In this document: positions 32,514 to 41,955 of the stretch, in pieces
Numbering within the stretch: position 1 is the stretch's first letter
Layout of the letters: each line of letters opens with the position of its first letter
DNA from: Paraburkholderia phenoliruptrix
GTDB taxonomy: Bacteria; Pseudomonadota; Gammaproteobacteria; Burkholderiales; Burkholderiaceae
Direction of reading: 5' to 3'
Length of the DNA stretch: 64,000 nucleotides
NCBI RefSeq assembly: GCF_902859825.1
Contig: NZ_CADIKB010000008.1
Location: forward strand, 1-64,000
Translations under genes and position numbers: made by a program
The notes under the pieces: generated by a model
The model's input: the letters and a program-made list of their open reading frames with translations, nothing else
Databases searched by the model: none
What the model was told of the DNA's origin: nothing

Positions 32514-33554
32514 ATGCTGCAACCCGTCTTCACCGCTCCTATCTTTGCCGTGCATGGCCTGCTGGACGGCGCGCGCGGCAAGGGGCTGGCCACGCAAGAA
32601 TGGCTGAAGGGCGTGCTGGGGCGCGCCGGCATCAGCGAATCGCTGCTGGAGCTCGAGGATTCGCGCGTAACCGTGGAGCAGTTCAACGCGCTATTTATCG
32701 CTGTCAAGGACAGCCTGAACGACGAGTGCCTGGGCTACCTACATGAGCGACCCATGCGCCCGGGCAGCTTCGCGCTAATGGTGCGCAGCGCGTTCACTGC
32801 CCATTCGTTGTCATGCGCCCTGCGTCGCCTGAGCGAATCCTTCGCCCTGCTGCAGGACGACGTGACGCTGGTGCCCGTGACCGAGGGCGCGCTGGGGGGC
32901 TTCGCGCTGGAGATGCGCGGCGGCCCGGGCGCACATGCCGAATTCCTTCATGCACATCTGCTGCGCGTGTTCTGGCGCTTGTTGCTGTGGCTGCACGGCG
33001 GCCGGCTGGTGCCGCAGCGATTCGACTTCAATTTTGCGCTGCCGCTCCATGCGATGAGCTACGGGCGCATCTTTTCCGGTTCGCTGTGCTTCGGGCAGCC
33101 GCGCACGGCCGCCTGGTTCGACGCCGACGCCTTCAAACTGCCGGTGCGGCGCGATCGGGACGCGCTGCAGTCCTTTCTGCGCGCCACGCCGGGCAACGTG
33201 GTGGGGCCGCACCTGAACGAGCGCAGCGCCAGCGCGCGGGTCCGCATGGTGCTGCAGCTGGCCAACCCCGAATGGCCCGACCTGCCCGTCACCGCGCAGC
33301 GCCTGCATATGTCGGTGAGTGCGTTGCAGCGGCACCTGGCCACCGAGGGCACTTCCTTCCAGGCACTGAAGGACCAACTGCGGCGCGACATGGCGATCGT
33401 GCGCCTAACCAGCAGCGAAGCCTCGCTCATCGCCATCGCCGCCGACCTGGGCTTCACCGACAGCACCGCCTTCCAGCGCGCATTCAAGGTCTGGACCGGC
33501 AGCGCGCCGGGAGCCTACCGCGCCCGCTCGCGTAGCCCGCAGCACCCTACATAG
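32514..33554 (+). CDS. AraC-family transcriptional regulator
   Basis: A 346-residue regulator of the OruR/ArgR-like AraC group. The N-terminal ligand region (about 20-210) matches the Arabinose_bd domain used by catabolic activators. The C-terminal double HTH spans about 245-340, with LHMSVSALQRHLATEG and IAADLGFTDSTAFQRAFKVWTG. Divergent placement opposite the beta-oxidation operon makes it the likely activator, with the substrate or its CoA ester as inducer. Start chosen as the first ATG of the domain; no strong ribosome site is seen. Confidence 0.86.
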   Translation: MLQPVFTAPIFAVHGLLDGARGKGLATQEWLKGVLGRAGISESLLELEDSRVTVEQFNALFIAVKDSLNDECLGYLHERPMRPGSFALMVRSAFTAHSLSCALRRLSESFALLQDDVTLVPVTEGALGGFALEMRGGPGAHAEFLHAHLLRVFWRLLLWLHGGRLVPQRFDFNFALPLHAMSYGRIFSGSLCFGQPRTAAWFDADAFKLPVRRDRDALQSFLRATPGNVVGPHLNERSASARVRMVLQLANPEWPDLPVTAQRLHMSVSALQRHLATEGTSFQALKDQLRRDMAIVRLTSSEASLIAIAADLGFTDSTAFQRAFKVWTGSAPGAYRARSRSPQHPT

Positions 33555-33885
33555 AGGCATTCGACCAATTCCGGCACGGCCACGAGGCTGTAGCCGACCA
33601 CCGAGAAGATCGGCGCCTTCATAGCTGCCGGGTCTTGGCCCACATCGAGCGAGGCTCTCGTGCGCTCAAGAGACTGTTTGCAGCCCTGGCAGTTGCACCG
33701 ACGGCAGCGCAGCGACAGGCTGCGCCAGGAAGCAGACGCTTTCCGTCAGCCTATCGAGGTCATTCGTCATTGCCACCGTTGAGGCTGACTTCTAAGCTTC
33801 CTAAGCTAAAACTGAGCTCGCACTGCATAGGAGTGATGGCTCTGCGCCATTAGGAGCAGCACTGCCAGAATGTAAATCAAGCATC
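33555..33885. other. Non-coding gap between AraC and MBL-fold genes
   Basis: About 330 bases with no supportable gene. It is noticeably less GC-rich towards 33790-33880 and probably contains the promoter of the MBL-fold gene. Confidence 0.4.
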
Positions 33886-34935
33886 ATGACCGACGCAGCC
33901 CCGGCACTCTCGTATCCGTTCTCGGATCTCCCACTCCCTGGCCAAGCCACGGAAATCAAGCCTGGTGTGCTGTGGCTGCGCATGCCGCTGCCGTTTTCCC
34001 TGGATCACATCAACCTCTGGGCATTGAGCGACGGTCCTGGTTGGGCGGTCGTGGACACGGGCATTCGCAGCGTGGACGTCAGGAACGCGTGGCTCGCCTT
34101 GCTCGCTCCGCAGGGGCCGCTAGCCGGCCGACCCATCTCCCGTGTGATAGCGACGCACATGCACCCGGATCATGTGGGCATGGCGGGATGGTTGACACGT
34201 CGCTTCGAATGCGCGCTTTGGATGACACGAGACGAGTATTTGAGCTGTCGGGTGATGCTTGCCGATACGGGGCGGGAAGCGCCAGTCGATGGCGTTCGCT
34301 TCTATCGGAGGGCCGGATGGAGCGACACCGAGGTGGATGAGTACCGCACCCGGTTCGGTGACTTCGGTAAAATGATCCATCCATTGCCTGACAGCTTTGT
34401 GCGGCTCACGGATGGCCAGATGTTGCGGATCGGGGACCAGGAATGGGAAGTCATCGTCGGCACAGGACATTCCCCCGAGCACGCGTGCTTCTACTCGCGC
34501 GAACTGGATTTGCTGATATCGGGGGATCAGGTTCTTCCCAGGATCAGTTCCAATACCTCCGTGTACGCCACCGAGCCGCATGCGAATCCTCTGCAGGGTT
34601 GGCTCGATTCCATCGACCGGTTGATGCAACGCGTACCTGGGAGCGCCCTGATTCTGCCTGCCCACAACGAACCTTTCCATGGCCTGCACCTACGGTTGGA
34701 GCAACTGCGTGCGAGCACCGTCAGAGGCACCGACCGCGTCAGGCAACAACTTGCGCAGCCTCTGAGGGTCATCGACCTGGTTCGCGCCCTGTACCGTTCG
34801 TCCATTGTTGCGGAGCAAATGCACCTCAACCTCGCGACCGGAGAGACGCTCGCCCACCTAAACTATCTCGACCAGCGTGGGGAAATCGTGTCTGCAGAAG
34901 ACGAAGACGGCGCAATGCGCTATCGGCTCGCCTGA
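33886..34935 (+). CDS. MBL-fold metallo-hydrolase
   Basis: A 349-residue metallo-beta-lactamase-fold hydrolase. The metal site THMHPDHVGMAG (about 85-96) fits HxHxDH, GTGHSPEHACFY supplies the next His, and ISGDQVLPRIS the bridging Asp; PAHNEPFHG supplies the last His. A C-terminal helical domain of about 80 residues resembles the LACTB2/BLACT_WH winged helix. Such enzymes hydrolyse thioesters or esters. Here it may act on an acyl-CoA or hydroxyacyl thioester of the cargo pathway, but the neighbourhood is the only hint. Confidence 0.84.
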   Translation: MTDAAPALSYPFSDLPLPGQATEIKPGVLWLRMPLPFSLDHINLWALSDGPGWAVVDTGIRSVDVRNAWLALLAPQGPLAGRPISRVIATHMHPDHVGMAGWLTRRFECALWMTRDEYLSCRVMLADTGREAPVDGVRFYRRAGWSDTEVDEYRTRFGDFGKMIHPLPDSFVRLTDGQMLRIGDQEWEVIVGTGHSPEHACFYSRELDLLISGDQVLPRISSNTSVYATEPHANPLQGWLDSIDRLMQRVPGSALILPAHNEPFHGLHLRLEQLRASTVRGTDRVRQQLAQPLRVIDLVRALYRSSIVAEQMHLNLATGETLAHLNYLDQRGEIVSAEDEDGAMRYRLA

Positions 34936-34950
34936 TGCACTAATTTGCCC

Positions 34951-35530
34951 TCAAGGATATAGAAGTAACCCAATCAAGCCTGTCATTGACTGGGTTCTTT
35001 GCTGATGTGTTTCGAGAGCAATGAGTCCTTGCACCAGCGCGTCGTGTACGGCCTCCAGTTCTTTGAACACCGTGTTGGCAAACCAATCCTGGCACGGCAC
35101 CTTCCACAGATGCTCGACCGGGTTCAGCTCAAGGCTGGCAGAAACTCTAGGCGCATATTCTGTGGCACATCCAAGTGACCCGCGATGTGCCAACCCGCCT
35201 GATCCATGACCATCATGATGAACTCGACGGCATGGCGTCGCGCCATCTCGGCCAGGAACACCTGCATCGTCTCAGCGTTGGCCCAGGGCAGCACCAGAGA
35301 GTCAATCACGCCATCGTGCGTGCTGACGGCGGCGAAGGCGTACAGGGTCTGGCGTTGAGGCGTGCGCCGACGATGGGGCGTGAGCCCCTGGGCACCCAAC
35401 ACTGCCGGGGTGTTCCCAGCAGGCAGAAGCGCCCTTCGTGCTGGAATATCAGCCGCACGCGGCGACCATATTCAGCTTGACGCCTGACCTCTTGGCGCAC
35501 TTGAACAGTGCTCTCAGAAAGGGGCCGTTT
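34951..35530 (-). pseudogene. IS630-family transposase remnant
   Basis: Three overlapping frames give a decayed DDE transposase C-terminal half. In order they show VRLIFQHEGRF with the Asp replaced by His, CWVPRGSRP, then VMDQAGWH with the catalytic Asp, and finally LELNPVEHLWK with the catalytic Glu. Frameshifts lie near 35350 and 35150. The N-terminal HTH half and terminal inverted repeats are not recognisable. It separates the MBL gene from the transporter gene and marks a past rearrangement of the cargo. Confidence 0.8.
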
Positions 35531-35669
35531 GTCATTCGATCGGGGCGCTTCGTCATCGCGGCTCGCAGCACCGGCACCTAGGATTCCTTGTGTGCGCTGG
35601 ACGACATGTAGCGGAGCGGCGATGACCGCCGCCCCACGATCCAGAGCCTAACTCAAAGGAGACAAACAC

Positions 35670-37037
35670 GTGTGCCAAATCGACATGCAGAAGCTCGCCG
35701 ACGACGCTCGCTTCAACCGCTTTCATGCCAAGGTGCTTCTGTGGTGCCTGTTGATTCTCATCATCGACGGCTATGACATCGCCGTGGTGGGCATCGCCCT
35801 GCCGTCCATCATGCAGCAGATGGGCGTGAACGCATCGACTGCCGGTTTCATGGCCAGTTCGGCCCTGTTCGGCATGATGTTCGGCGCCATGGTTCTGGGC
35901 ACGCTGTCCGACCGGATTGGTCGGCGCTGGGCCCTCTCCATTGGCGTCATGCTGTTCAGCGTGTTCACCGCGGCCGCCGGATTCACCAAGGATCCCATCA
36001 GCTTCAGCGTGGTGCGCTTCATCGCGGGCCTGGGGATTGGCGGTGTGCTGCCGGTCATCGTGGCACAGATGGTCGAGTACTCGCCCAAGAAGATCCGCAG
36101 CCTGATGACGGCGCTGATGACTTCGGGCTACGCACTGGGCGGCATCCTGGCCGCGGTGCTCGGCAAGCAGCTGATCGGCGAGTACGGCTGGCAGGTCGTT
36201 TTCATCGCAGCGGGTGTGCCGGTCCTGCTGATTCCGTTCATCTTGAAGCTGGTGCCGGAATCAATGACCTACCTGATCTCGCGCAGCCGCAACGGCGAAC
36301 TGGCCGAAGTGGCCCGTAATCTCCAGCCGGGAGTCAAGCACCCGGCGGACGCCCAGTTCGTCGTGCCCACCGCCGACCGCGTGGCGGGTGCGCCGGTCTC
36401 CCGGCTGTTCCAGGACGGGCGAGGCCCGAGCACGGTGCTGTTCTGGATCGCCTTCTTCTCGGGCCTGTTCATGGTCTATGCGCTCAGCAGCTGGCTGACC
36501 AAGCTGATGGCTATGGCTGGCTACAGCCTGGGGTCTGCCCTCAGCTTCGTGATCGCGCTGAACGTTGGCGCCATCATCGGTGCCGTGGGAGGCGGGTGGC
36601 TCGCCGACAAGTTCAACATCAAGTGGGTGCTGGTGGGGATGTATGCGCTGGGCGGCGTGCTGCTGTACCTGATGACGTTCCAGACCTCGACCGAGCTGCG
36701 TTATCTGATCATCGGCGCGGTCGGCGCCTGCACCACCGGCGCGCAATTGGTGGCCTATGCCTACTGCGGGCAGTTTTACCCGATGTCCATCCGCTCGACC
36801 GGCATCGGCATGGCCTCCGGCGTGGGGCGCCTGGGCGCGATCGCGGCGCCGCTGCTAATCGGCCAGATCGTTGCGCTTGAGCTGCCGCTGGAGCAGAACT
36901 TCCTGGTGATCGGGGCTTTCGGAATCATCGGCTCGATCGCCCTGGCGTTCATCAGGCATGGCGGCCCGGCGTCGGTGGGCCCGCAAGAGGCTGCACGCGA
37001 GTTGCGCCCGTCGCAACAGACGCCGCAAAACGCCTGA
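35670..37037 (+). CDS. MFS transporter, aromatic acid:H+ symporter (AAHS)-like
   Basis: A 455-residue, 12-helix major facilitator. The AAHS signature DGYDIAVVGIALPSI follows helix 1, and the loop 2-3 motif GTLSDRIGRRWAL is canonical. AAHS members import benzoates, hydroxybenzoates, phenylpropanoids or related acids with protons. GTG start at 35670 is supported by aaggagacaaacac; an ATG five codons in is possible. It is followed 25 bp later by the second acyl-CoA dehydrogenase gene, so uptake and oxidation are linked. Substrate unknown. Confidence 0.88.
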   Translation: MCQIDMQKLADDARFNRFHAKVLLWCLLILIIDGYDIAVVGIALPSIMQQMGVNASTAGFMASSALFGMMFGAMVLGTLSDRIGRRWALSIGVMLFSVFTAAAGFTKDPISFSVVRFIAGLGIGGVLPVIVAQMVEYSPKKIRSLMTALMTSGYALGGILAAVLGKQLIGEYGWQVVFIAAGVPVLLIPFILKLVPESMTYLISRSRNGELAEVARNLQPGVKHPADAQFVVPTADRVAGAPVSRLFQDGRGPSTVLFWIAFFSGLFMVYALSSWLTKLMAMAGYSLGSALSFVIALNVGAIIGAVGGGWLADKFNIKWVLVGMYALGGVLLYLMTFQTSTELRYLIIGAVGACTTGAQLVAYAYCGQFYPMSIRSTGIGMASGVGRLGAIAAPLLIGQIVALELPLEQNFLVIGAFGIIGSIALAFIRHGGPASVGPQEAARELRPSQQTPQNA

Positions 37038-37061
37038 TCGTAGCCATCAAGGAAATTCGCT

Positions 37062-38843
37062 GTGTCTGTCTACATAGCCCCCCTGCGCGAAATGCTGTTC
37101 GCCATGAAAGAGGTCGGCGGCCTGGACGCGATCTGCGCCCAGCCCGACCATGAAGAAACCACGCCCGACCTGGTCGAGGCCATCCTGCAGGAGGCGGCTA
37201 ATTACGCCGCTGGCGTGCTGGATCCGCTCAACCGCCCCGGCGACGTGCAGGGCGCGCGCTGGCACGATGGTCGGGTCACGCCCGCCGACGGCTTTCGCGA
37301 AGCCTGGGCCAGCTTCTGCGAGAACGGCTGGAACGGCATGCCCGCTGCCACCGAATGGGGCGGCCAGGGCCTGCCCACGCTGGTCTCCACCGCCGTGCTG
37401 GAGATGTGGAAGTCGTCCAACCTCGCGTTCAGCCTGTGCCAGATGCTCACGCTGGGCGCGGTGGAGGCCATTGCGCACCATGGCAGCGACGCACTCCAGC
37501 GCCGCTTCCTGGCACCCATGGTCGAGGGCCGCTGGACGGGCACCATGAACCTCACCGAGCCCCAGGCCGGCTCTGACCTGGCCGCGCTGCGCAGCCGTGC
37601 CGTACACGAGGGCGACCACTACCACGTCAGCGGCAACAAGATCTTCATCACCTGGGGCGAGCACGACATGGCCGAGAACATCGTGCACCTGGTGCTGGCG
37701 CGCCTACCCGATGCGCCACCGGGGGTGAAAGGCATCTCGCTGTTCCTGTGCCCGAAGTACCTGGTCAACGACGATGGCACCCTGGGCGAACGCAACGACT
37801 TGGCCTGCACGTCGATTGAGCACAAGATGGGCATCCACGGCAGCCCCACGGCGTCGATGAGTTTTGGCGACAGCGGCGGCGCTATCGGCTACCTGGTCGG
37901 CGAGCCGCACCAGGGGCTGGCCTGCATGTTCACCATGATGAACCACGCGCGGCTGAACGTTGGCCTGGAAGGCGTGGGCATTTCCGAGCGCGCCTACCAG
38001 CGCGCACGCGCCTATGCGCTGGAGCGGGTGCAGGGCAAGCCGCTGATCAGCGGCAGCACCGCCATCGCAGGCCACCCGGACGTGCGGCGCATGCTGATGG
38101 ACATGAAGGCCCGCACCGAGGCCATGCGCGCGCTGGCCTACTTCTGCGCCGGTCAGATGGACCGCGCCGCGGGCCACGCCGATGCGCAGGAGCGCGCGCA
38201 GGCGCAGGCCCTGGTCGGCCTGCTGATACCGGTGGTCAAAGGCTGGTGTACCGACAGCGCGCAGGGCATCACGTCCGACGGCGTGCAGGTGCATGGCGGC
38301 ATGGGCTACGTCGAGGAAACCGGCGCCTCCCAGCACATGCGCGACGCGCGCATCACGACCATCTACGAAGGCACCACGGGCATCCAGGCCAACGACCTGA
38401 TCGGCCGCAAGCTGGCACGCGAGGGCGGGCGCACGCTGAAGGCGCTGCTGGGCCGCATCGACGGCGATGCGCGCCGGTTGGTCGAATCGCCCGATGCAGT
38501 GCTGGCGCAGATCGGCCGCGCGTTGGCAGCCGCTGCCCAGGCGCTGGACGAAGCGGTCGACTGGCTGCTGGCCCACGACGGTCAACCCGCGCAGTGCGCG
38601 GCGGGCGCCGTGCCCTTCCTGCGGCTGGCGGGCACCGTGATCGGCGGCTGGCTGTCGGCGCGCATGGCCGAAGCCGCTACCGCGCAACTCGCGGCGGGCG
38701 CGGGCGATGCGGGCTTTCTCGGTACCAAGCGCGCCACAGCCAGCCATTACGCGGCGCATGTCCTGGTGCAGGCGCCGATGCTGCGCGACATCGTCACGGG
38801 CGGCGCCGCCAGCACGCTGGCCCTGGCGGACGATCAACTCTGA
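37062..38843 (+). CDS. Acyl-CoA dehydrogenase, long form with C-terminal extension
   Basis: A 593-residue dehydrogenase of the long FadE-like group with an Acyl-CoA_dh_C domain at about 460-590. Motifs are [15 protein letters not shown] (about 163-177), [14 protein letters not shown], and [19 protein letters not shown] carrying the catalytic Glu. Related enzymes handle bulky or 3-methylthiopropionyl-type thioesters. GTG start at 37062 after aaggaaattcgct. Located between the transporter gene and ETF genes; electrons would go to the ETF encoded 24 bp downstream. It probably performs a different oxidation step from the dehydrogenase of the minus-strand operon. Confidence 0.86.
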   Translation: MSVYIAPLREMLFAMKEVGGLDAICAQPDHEETTPDLVEAILQEAANYAAGVLDPLNRPGDVQGARWHDGRVTPADGFREAWASFCENGWNGMPAATEWGGQGLPTLVSTAVLEMWKSSNLAFSLCQMLTLGAVEAIAHHGSDALQRRFLAPMVEGRWTGTMNLTEPQAGSDLAALRSRAVHEGDHYHVSGNKIFITWGEHDMAENIVHLVLARLPDAPPGVKGISLFLCPKYLVNDDGTLGERNDLACTSIEHKMGIHGSPTASMSFGDSGGAIGYLVGEPHQGLACMFTMMNHARLNVGLEGVGISERAYQRARAYALERVQGKPLISGSTAIAGHPDVRRMLMDMKARTEAMRALAYFCAGQMDRAAGHADAQERAQAQALVGLLIPVVKGWCTDSAQGITSDGVQVHGGMGYVEETGASQHMRDARITTIYEGTTGIQANDLIGRKLAREGGRTLKALLGRIDGDARRLVESPDAVLAQIGRALAAAAQALDEAVDWLLAHDGQPAQCAAGAVPFLRLAGTVIGGWLSARMAEAATAQLAAGAGDAGFLGTKRATASHYAAHVLVQAPMLRDIVTGGAASTLALADDQL

Positions 38844-38867
38844 ATGATCCTGAAAGGAAACCCTCCC

Positions 38868-39617
38868 ATGAAAATCCTGGTTCCCGTCAAGCGGGTGGTT
38901 GACTACAACGTCAAGGTCCGCGTCAAGAGCGATGGCAGCGGCGTGGACATCGCCAATGTCAAGATGAGCATGAACCCCTTCGACGAGATTGCCGTCGAAG
39001 AGGCTGTGCGGCTCAGGGAGAAAGGCGCGGCAACGGAGATCGTCGCCGTCTCGTGCGGCGTGTCTCAATGCCAGGAGACGCTGCGCACCGCCATGGCCAT
39101 CGGTGCCGACCGCGGCATCCTAGTCGAGACCAATGAAGAACTGCAGCCGCTGGCCGTGGCTAAGCTGCTTAAGGCCCTGATCGACAAGGAACAGCCCGGC
39201 CTCGTGATCCTGGGCAAGCAGGCCATCGACGACGACTGCAACCAGACCGGCCAGATGCTGGCGGCGCTGGCCGGTCTGCCGCAAGCCACCTTCGCCTCCA
39301 AGGTCGAGCTCGCCAGCGACAAGGCAGCCGTGACCCGCGAAGTGGACGGCGGCCTGGAAACCCTTAGCCTCACGCTGCCCGCGGTCATCACCGCCGACCT
39401 GCGTCTGAACGAACCGCGCTACGTCACCTTGCCCAACATCATGAAGGCCAAGAAAAAGCCGCTGGACACCATCAAGCCCGAAGACCTCGGCGTTCAAGTC
39501 GCCCCGCGCCTGAAGACCCTGAAGGTGACCGAACCCGCCAAGCGCGGCGCCGGCGTGAAGGTGGCTGACGTGGCCGCCCTGGTCGAAAAACTCAAGAACG
39601 AAGCGAAGGTGATCTAA
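38868..39617 (+). CDS. etfB: Electron transfer flavoprotein beta subunit
   Basis: A 249-residue ETF beta subunit of normal length. It begins [20 protein letters not shown] and holds the AMP-binding signature [17 protein letters not shown] and a C-terminal [20 protein letters not shown]. With EtfA it accepts electrons from acyl-CoA dehydrogenases and passes them to ETF-quinone oxidoreductase. ATG at 38868; etfA begins directly at the next base after its stop. A dedicated ETF on the ICE frees the pathway from the host ETF. Confidence 0.92.
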   Translation: MKILVPVKRVVDYNVKVRVKSDGSGVDIANVKMSMNPFDEIAVEEAVRLREKGAATEIVAVSCGVSQCQETLRTAMAIGADRGILVETNEELQPLAVAKLLKALIDKEQPGLVILGKQAIDDDCNQTGQMLAALAGLPQATFASKVELASDKAAVTREVDGGLETLSLTLPAVITADLRLNEPRYVTLPNIMKAKKKPLDTIKPEDLGVQVAPRLKTLKVTEPAKRGAGVKVADVAALVEKLKNEAKVI

Positions 39618-40550
39618 ATGTCGGTACTCGTTATTGCTGAACACGACAACGCATCCATCAAGGGCGCAACCCTGAACACCGTGACGGCTGCAGCCGCTTG
39701 CGGTGGCGACGTGCACGTGCTGGTGGCCGGCCACAATGCCGGCGCTGCCGCACAAGCCGCCGCCCAGATCGCCGGTGTCGCCAAGGTCATCCACGCCGAC
39801 GCCGCAGGCTTGGCCCACGGCCTGGCCGAGAACGTGGCCGCCCAGGTGCTGGCCATCGCCGGCAACTATAGCCACATCCTGTTCCCGGCCACGGCCGGCG
39901 GCAAGAACGTGGCCCCCCGCGTGGCCGCCAAGCTCGACGTCGCCCAGATCAGCGACATCACCAAGGTGGTGAGCGCCGACACCTTCGAACGCCCCATCTA
40001 CGCCGGCAATGCCATCGCCACCGTGCAAAGCAGCGACGCCACCAAAGTCATCACCGTGCGCACCACCGGCTTCGACGCCACAGCGGCGACCGGAGGCAAC
40101 GCAGCAGTGGAAACGGCAACCGCAGCGGCAGACACCGGCAAGAGCAGCTACGTGGGCAGCGAAATCGCCAAGAGCGACCGGCCCGAACTGACGGCGGCCA
40201 AGATCATCGTCTCCGGCGGCCGTGCGCTGGGCAGCAAGGAAAAATTCGACGAAGTCATCACCCCGCTGGCCGACAAGCTGGGCGCGGCCATCGGCGCGAG
40301 CCGCGCGGCGGTGGATGCGGGCTACGCGCCCAATGACCTGCAGGTGGGCCAGACCGGCAAGATCGTGGCGCCGCAGCTGTACGTGGCGGCGGGCATCTCG
40401 GGGGCGATCCAGCACCTGGCGGGCATGAAGGACTCCAAGGTGATCGTGGCGATCAACAAGGACCCGGAGGCGCCGATCTTCAGCGTGGCCGACTACGGGC
40501 TGGAGGCGGACCTGTTCGCGGCTGTGCCGGAACTCGTCAAGGCCTTTTAA
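39618..40550 (+). CDS. etfA: Electron transfer flavoprotein alpha subunit
   Basis: A 310-residue ETF alpha subunit, normal for bacteria. The FAD domain is in the C-terminal half: [37 protein letters not shown] and [16 protein letters not shown]. Adjacent to etfB with no gap. It ends 17 bp before the LysR gene, the first gene of the transfer region, so it marks the right edge of the catabolic cargo. Confidence 0.92.
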   Translation: MSVLVIAEHDNASIKGATLNTVTAAAACGGDVHVLVAGHNAGAAAQAAAQIAGVAKVIHADAAGLAHGLAENVAAQVLAIAGNYSHILFPATAGGKNVAPRVAAKLDVAQISDITKVVSADTFERPIYAGNAIATVQSSDATKVITVRTTGFDATAATGGNAAVETATAAADTGKSSYVGSEIAKSDRPELTAAKIIVSGGRALGSKEKFDEVITPLADKLGAAIGASRAAVDAGYAPNDLQVGQTGKIVAPQLYVAAGISGAIQHLAGMKDSKVIVAINKDPEAPIFSVADYGLEADLFAAVPELVKAF

Positions 40551-40567
40551 CTTGGATGAGATACACC

Positions 40568-41482
40568 ATGGAGCTTCGGCATTTGCGTTGCTTTATAGCG
40601 GTGGCCGAAGAACTTCACTTTGGCCGCGCAGCGGAAAAGCTGCACATCGATCAGTCCCCTTTGTCGCGCACCATCAAGGAGATAGAGGAAGAGCTCGGGG
40701 CGCAACTGTTCACGCGAACCACGCGAAGCACCCGCCTGACCTTTGCCGGAATGGCATTCCTGGAGCGGGTGCCGCGAATCTTCGAAGCTCTGAAACAGGC
40801 GTGTGACGGCGTCAAGTCCGCCGCCAGTGGGTTTCAGGGACAGTTGCGCATCGCTTTGTCCGATGGCATCACGCCCTCGCGAATGCCGACGCTGCTGGCA
40901 CGGTGCCGAGAGGAAGATCCAGAGATTGACATTCGGTTATTTGAGATGCCGTTGGACCAACAGATCAAGGGTCTGCACGATGACCTGTATGACGTCGGCT
41001 TTTCGATGGCCGAAGAGGTGGGCGACGGCATTGTGGTCAGGCCTGCGTGGGAAGACGAGCTGATGGTGGCGGTCCCAGCTCGCCATCCTGTGCTGGCCCA
41101 CAAGCACGTTCCGTTGGAAGAAGTGCTGCGCTATCCGCTGGCGCTATGCGATCCGGCGATATGCGAAGGCCATGCACGCCAAGTTGATCGCGTTTTGCAG
41201 CGCTACGAGCAACAGCCACTGATCGCCCAGCGCGTGGCGTCCTATGAGGTGATGATGACCTTAGTCTCCGCCGGATTGGCACTTGGTTTGGCGGGCGCCG
41301 CGCACATTGCATCCGGCCGTGGGCCAGGTGTTGTGGCCCGGCGCTTGGCGGGCAAGTCGCAGATGCTGGCCACGTATCTGCTGCACCGTGACGTGGAGCC
41401 CTCCGAAATGCTGGCTCGGTTCATCGCACGAGTGGACTCCATTGATTCGGCGGATGGCTCCAGCGCCGCCGAGGACTCCTGA
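40568..41482 (+). CDS. traR: LysR-family regulator, TraR of Tn4371-type ICEs
   Basis: A 304-residue LysR regulator. The wHTH is in residues 1-60 (LRHLRCFIAVAEELHFGRAA, then HIDQSPLSRTIKEIEEELG); the effector domain follows to about 290. A LysR gene upstream of traG is part of the Tn4371 core and is named traR, so it more likely controls transfer than the neighbouring catabolism. The ATG at 40568 (MELRHLR) is the usual LysR start; an ATG at 40556 is possible. The effector is unknown. Confidence 0.82.
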   Translation: MELRHLRCFIAVAEELHFGRAAEKLHIDQSPLSRTIKEIEEELGAQLFTRTTRSTRLTFAGMAFLERVPRIFEALKQACDGVKSAASGFQGQLRIALSDGITPSRMPTLLARCREEDPEIDIRLFEMPLDQQIKGLHDDLYDVGFSMAEEVGDGIVVRPAWEDELMVAVPARHPVLAHKHVPLEEVLRYPLALCDPAICEGHARQVDRVLQRYEQQPLIAQRVASYEVMMTLVSAGLALGLAGAAHIASGRGPGVVARRLAGKSQMLATYLLHRDVEPSEMLARFIARVDSIDSADGSSAAEDS

Positions 41483-41507
41483 TCCACCTGCTGAAAGGAC
41501 CCAAGCC

Positions 41508-41738
41508 ATGCCCCGATTCCTGTCGCTGCTGATGGCCGCTGCACTGACAGCCTCCTGTGGGCCATCCCAACCGACGGAAACCGTGGACTTCCTCGTGGCC
41601 CATCCTGAGCGTCTCAAGGAAGTCCAGCGCCTGTGCAAGGAAGAGCGCGCGAAGGCCGGCGAAGAACTCTGCCGACGTGCCGCCGAGGCCGCGAATCGCC
41701 GCTTCTTTGGTGACCGGCCGGAGCAGAAGTCCCAATAA
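41508..41738 (+). CDS. EexN-like entry-exclusion lipoprotein
   Basis: A 76-residue lipoprotein. The signal peptide ends in the lipobox LTASC (Cys about 17). The mature part has two Cys about 12 residues apart in RLKEVQRLCKEE and EELCRRAAEA, the EexN/TrbK-type pattern. Such proteins block redundant conjugation into cells already carrying the element. It resembles TrbK encoded at 49349, so the ICE has two related exclusion lipoproteins. The ATG at 41508 follows aaaggacccaagcc. Confidence 0.78.
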   Translation: MPRFLSLLMAAALTASCGPSQPTETVDFLVAHPERLKEVQRLCKEERAKAGEELCRRAAEAANRRFFGDRPEQKSQ

Positions 41739-41749
41739 GGTAACCTTCC

Positions 41750-41765
41750 GTCGCGGCGCCGCGAC
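41750..41765. repeat. Perfect 16-bp palindrome upstream of traG
   Basis: gtcgcggcgccgcgac reads the same on both strands. It is framed by aggtaac (41738-41744) and its inverse gttacct (41778-41784). It may be a terminator for the exclusion gene or a regulator site for the traG-trb operon. Confidence 0.45.
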
Positions 41766-41915
41766 AAAGTTCTCGCAGTTACCTCATCACGCCGCAGCGC
41801 GCTCGCGCATGCGGCATTTTTATTGTCTTCGCCACCGCAAGAAGTCTGGCTCTTTTGGCCTGAATCCCCGCCATAACGGTCTTTGACCGGCCTGCACGCT
41901 CGCCTTGATCCTCGG

Positions 41916-41948
41916 CACTACGGCACGTTCCTGTGCCGTAGTGGGAGG
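41916..41948 (+). promoter_or_regulatory. Hairpin abutting the traG ribosome binding site
   Basis: Perfect 11-bp stem cactacggcac / gtgccgtagtg (41916-41926 and 41933-41943) with a 6-base loop. The Shine-Dalgarno GGAGG (41944-41948) begins at the next base, 7 bp before the traG ATG. Such a stem in mRNA could affect ribosome loading or be an attenuator or protein-binding site. Confidence 0.5.
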
Positions 41949-41955
41949 TTGACCA

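Noticed and set aside
37704..39068. 454-residue antisense frame across acyl-CoA dehydrogenase and etfB
   Set aside because: Spans two well-supported genes on the other strand and resembles no protein family.
40568..41482. LysR protein as regulator of the ETF/catabolic genes
   Set aside because: It is adjacent to etfA, but a LysR gene upstream of traG is part of the Tn4371 core, so TraR is the better assignment.
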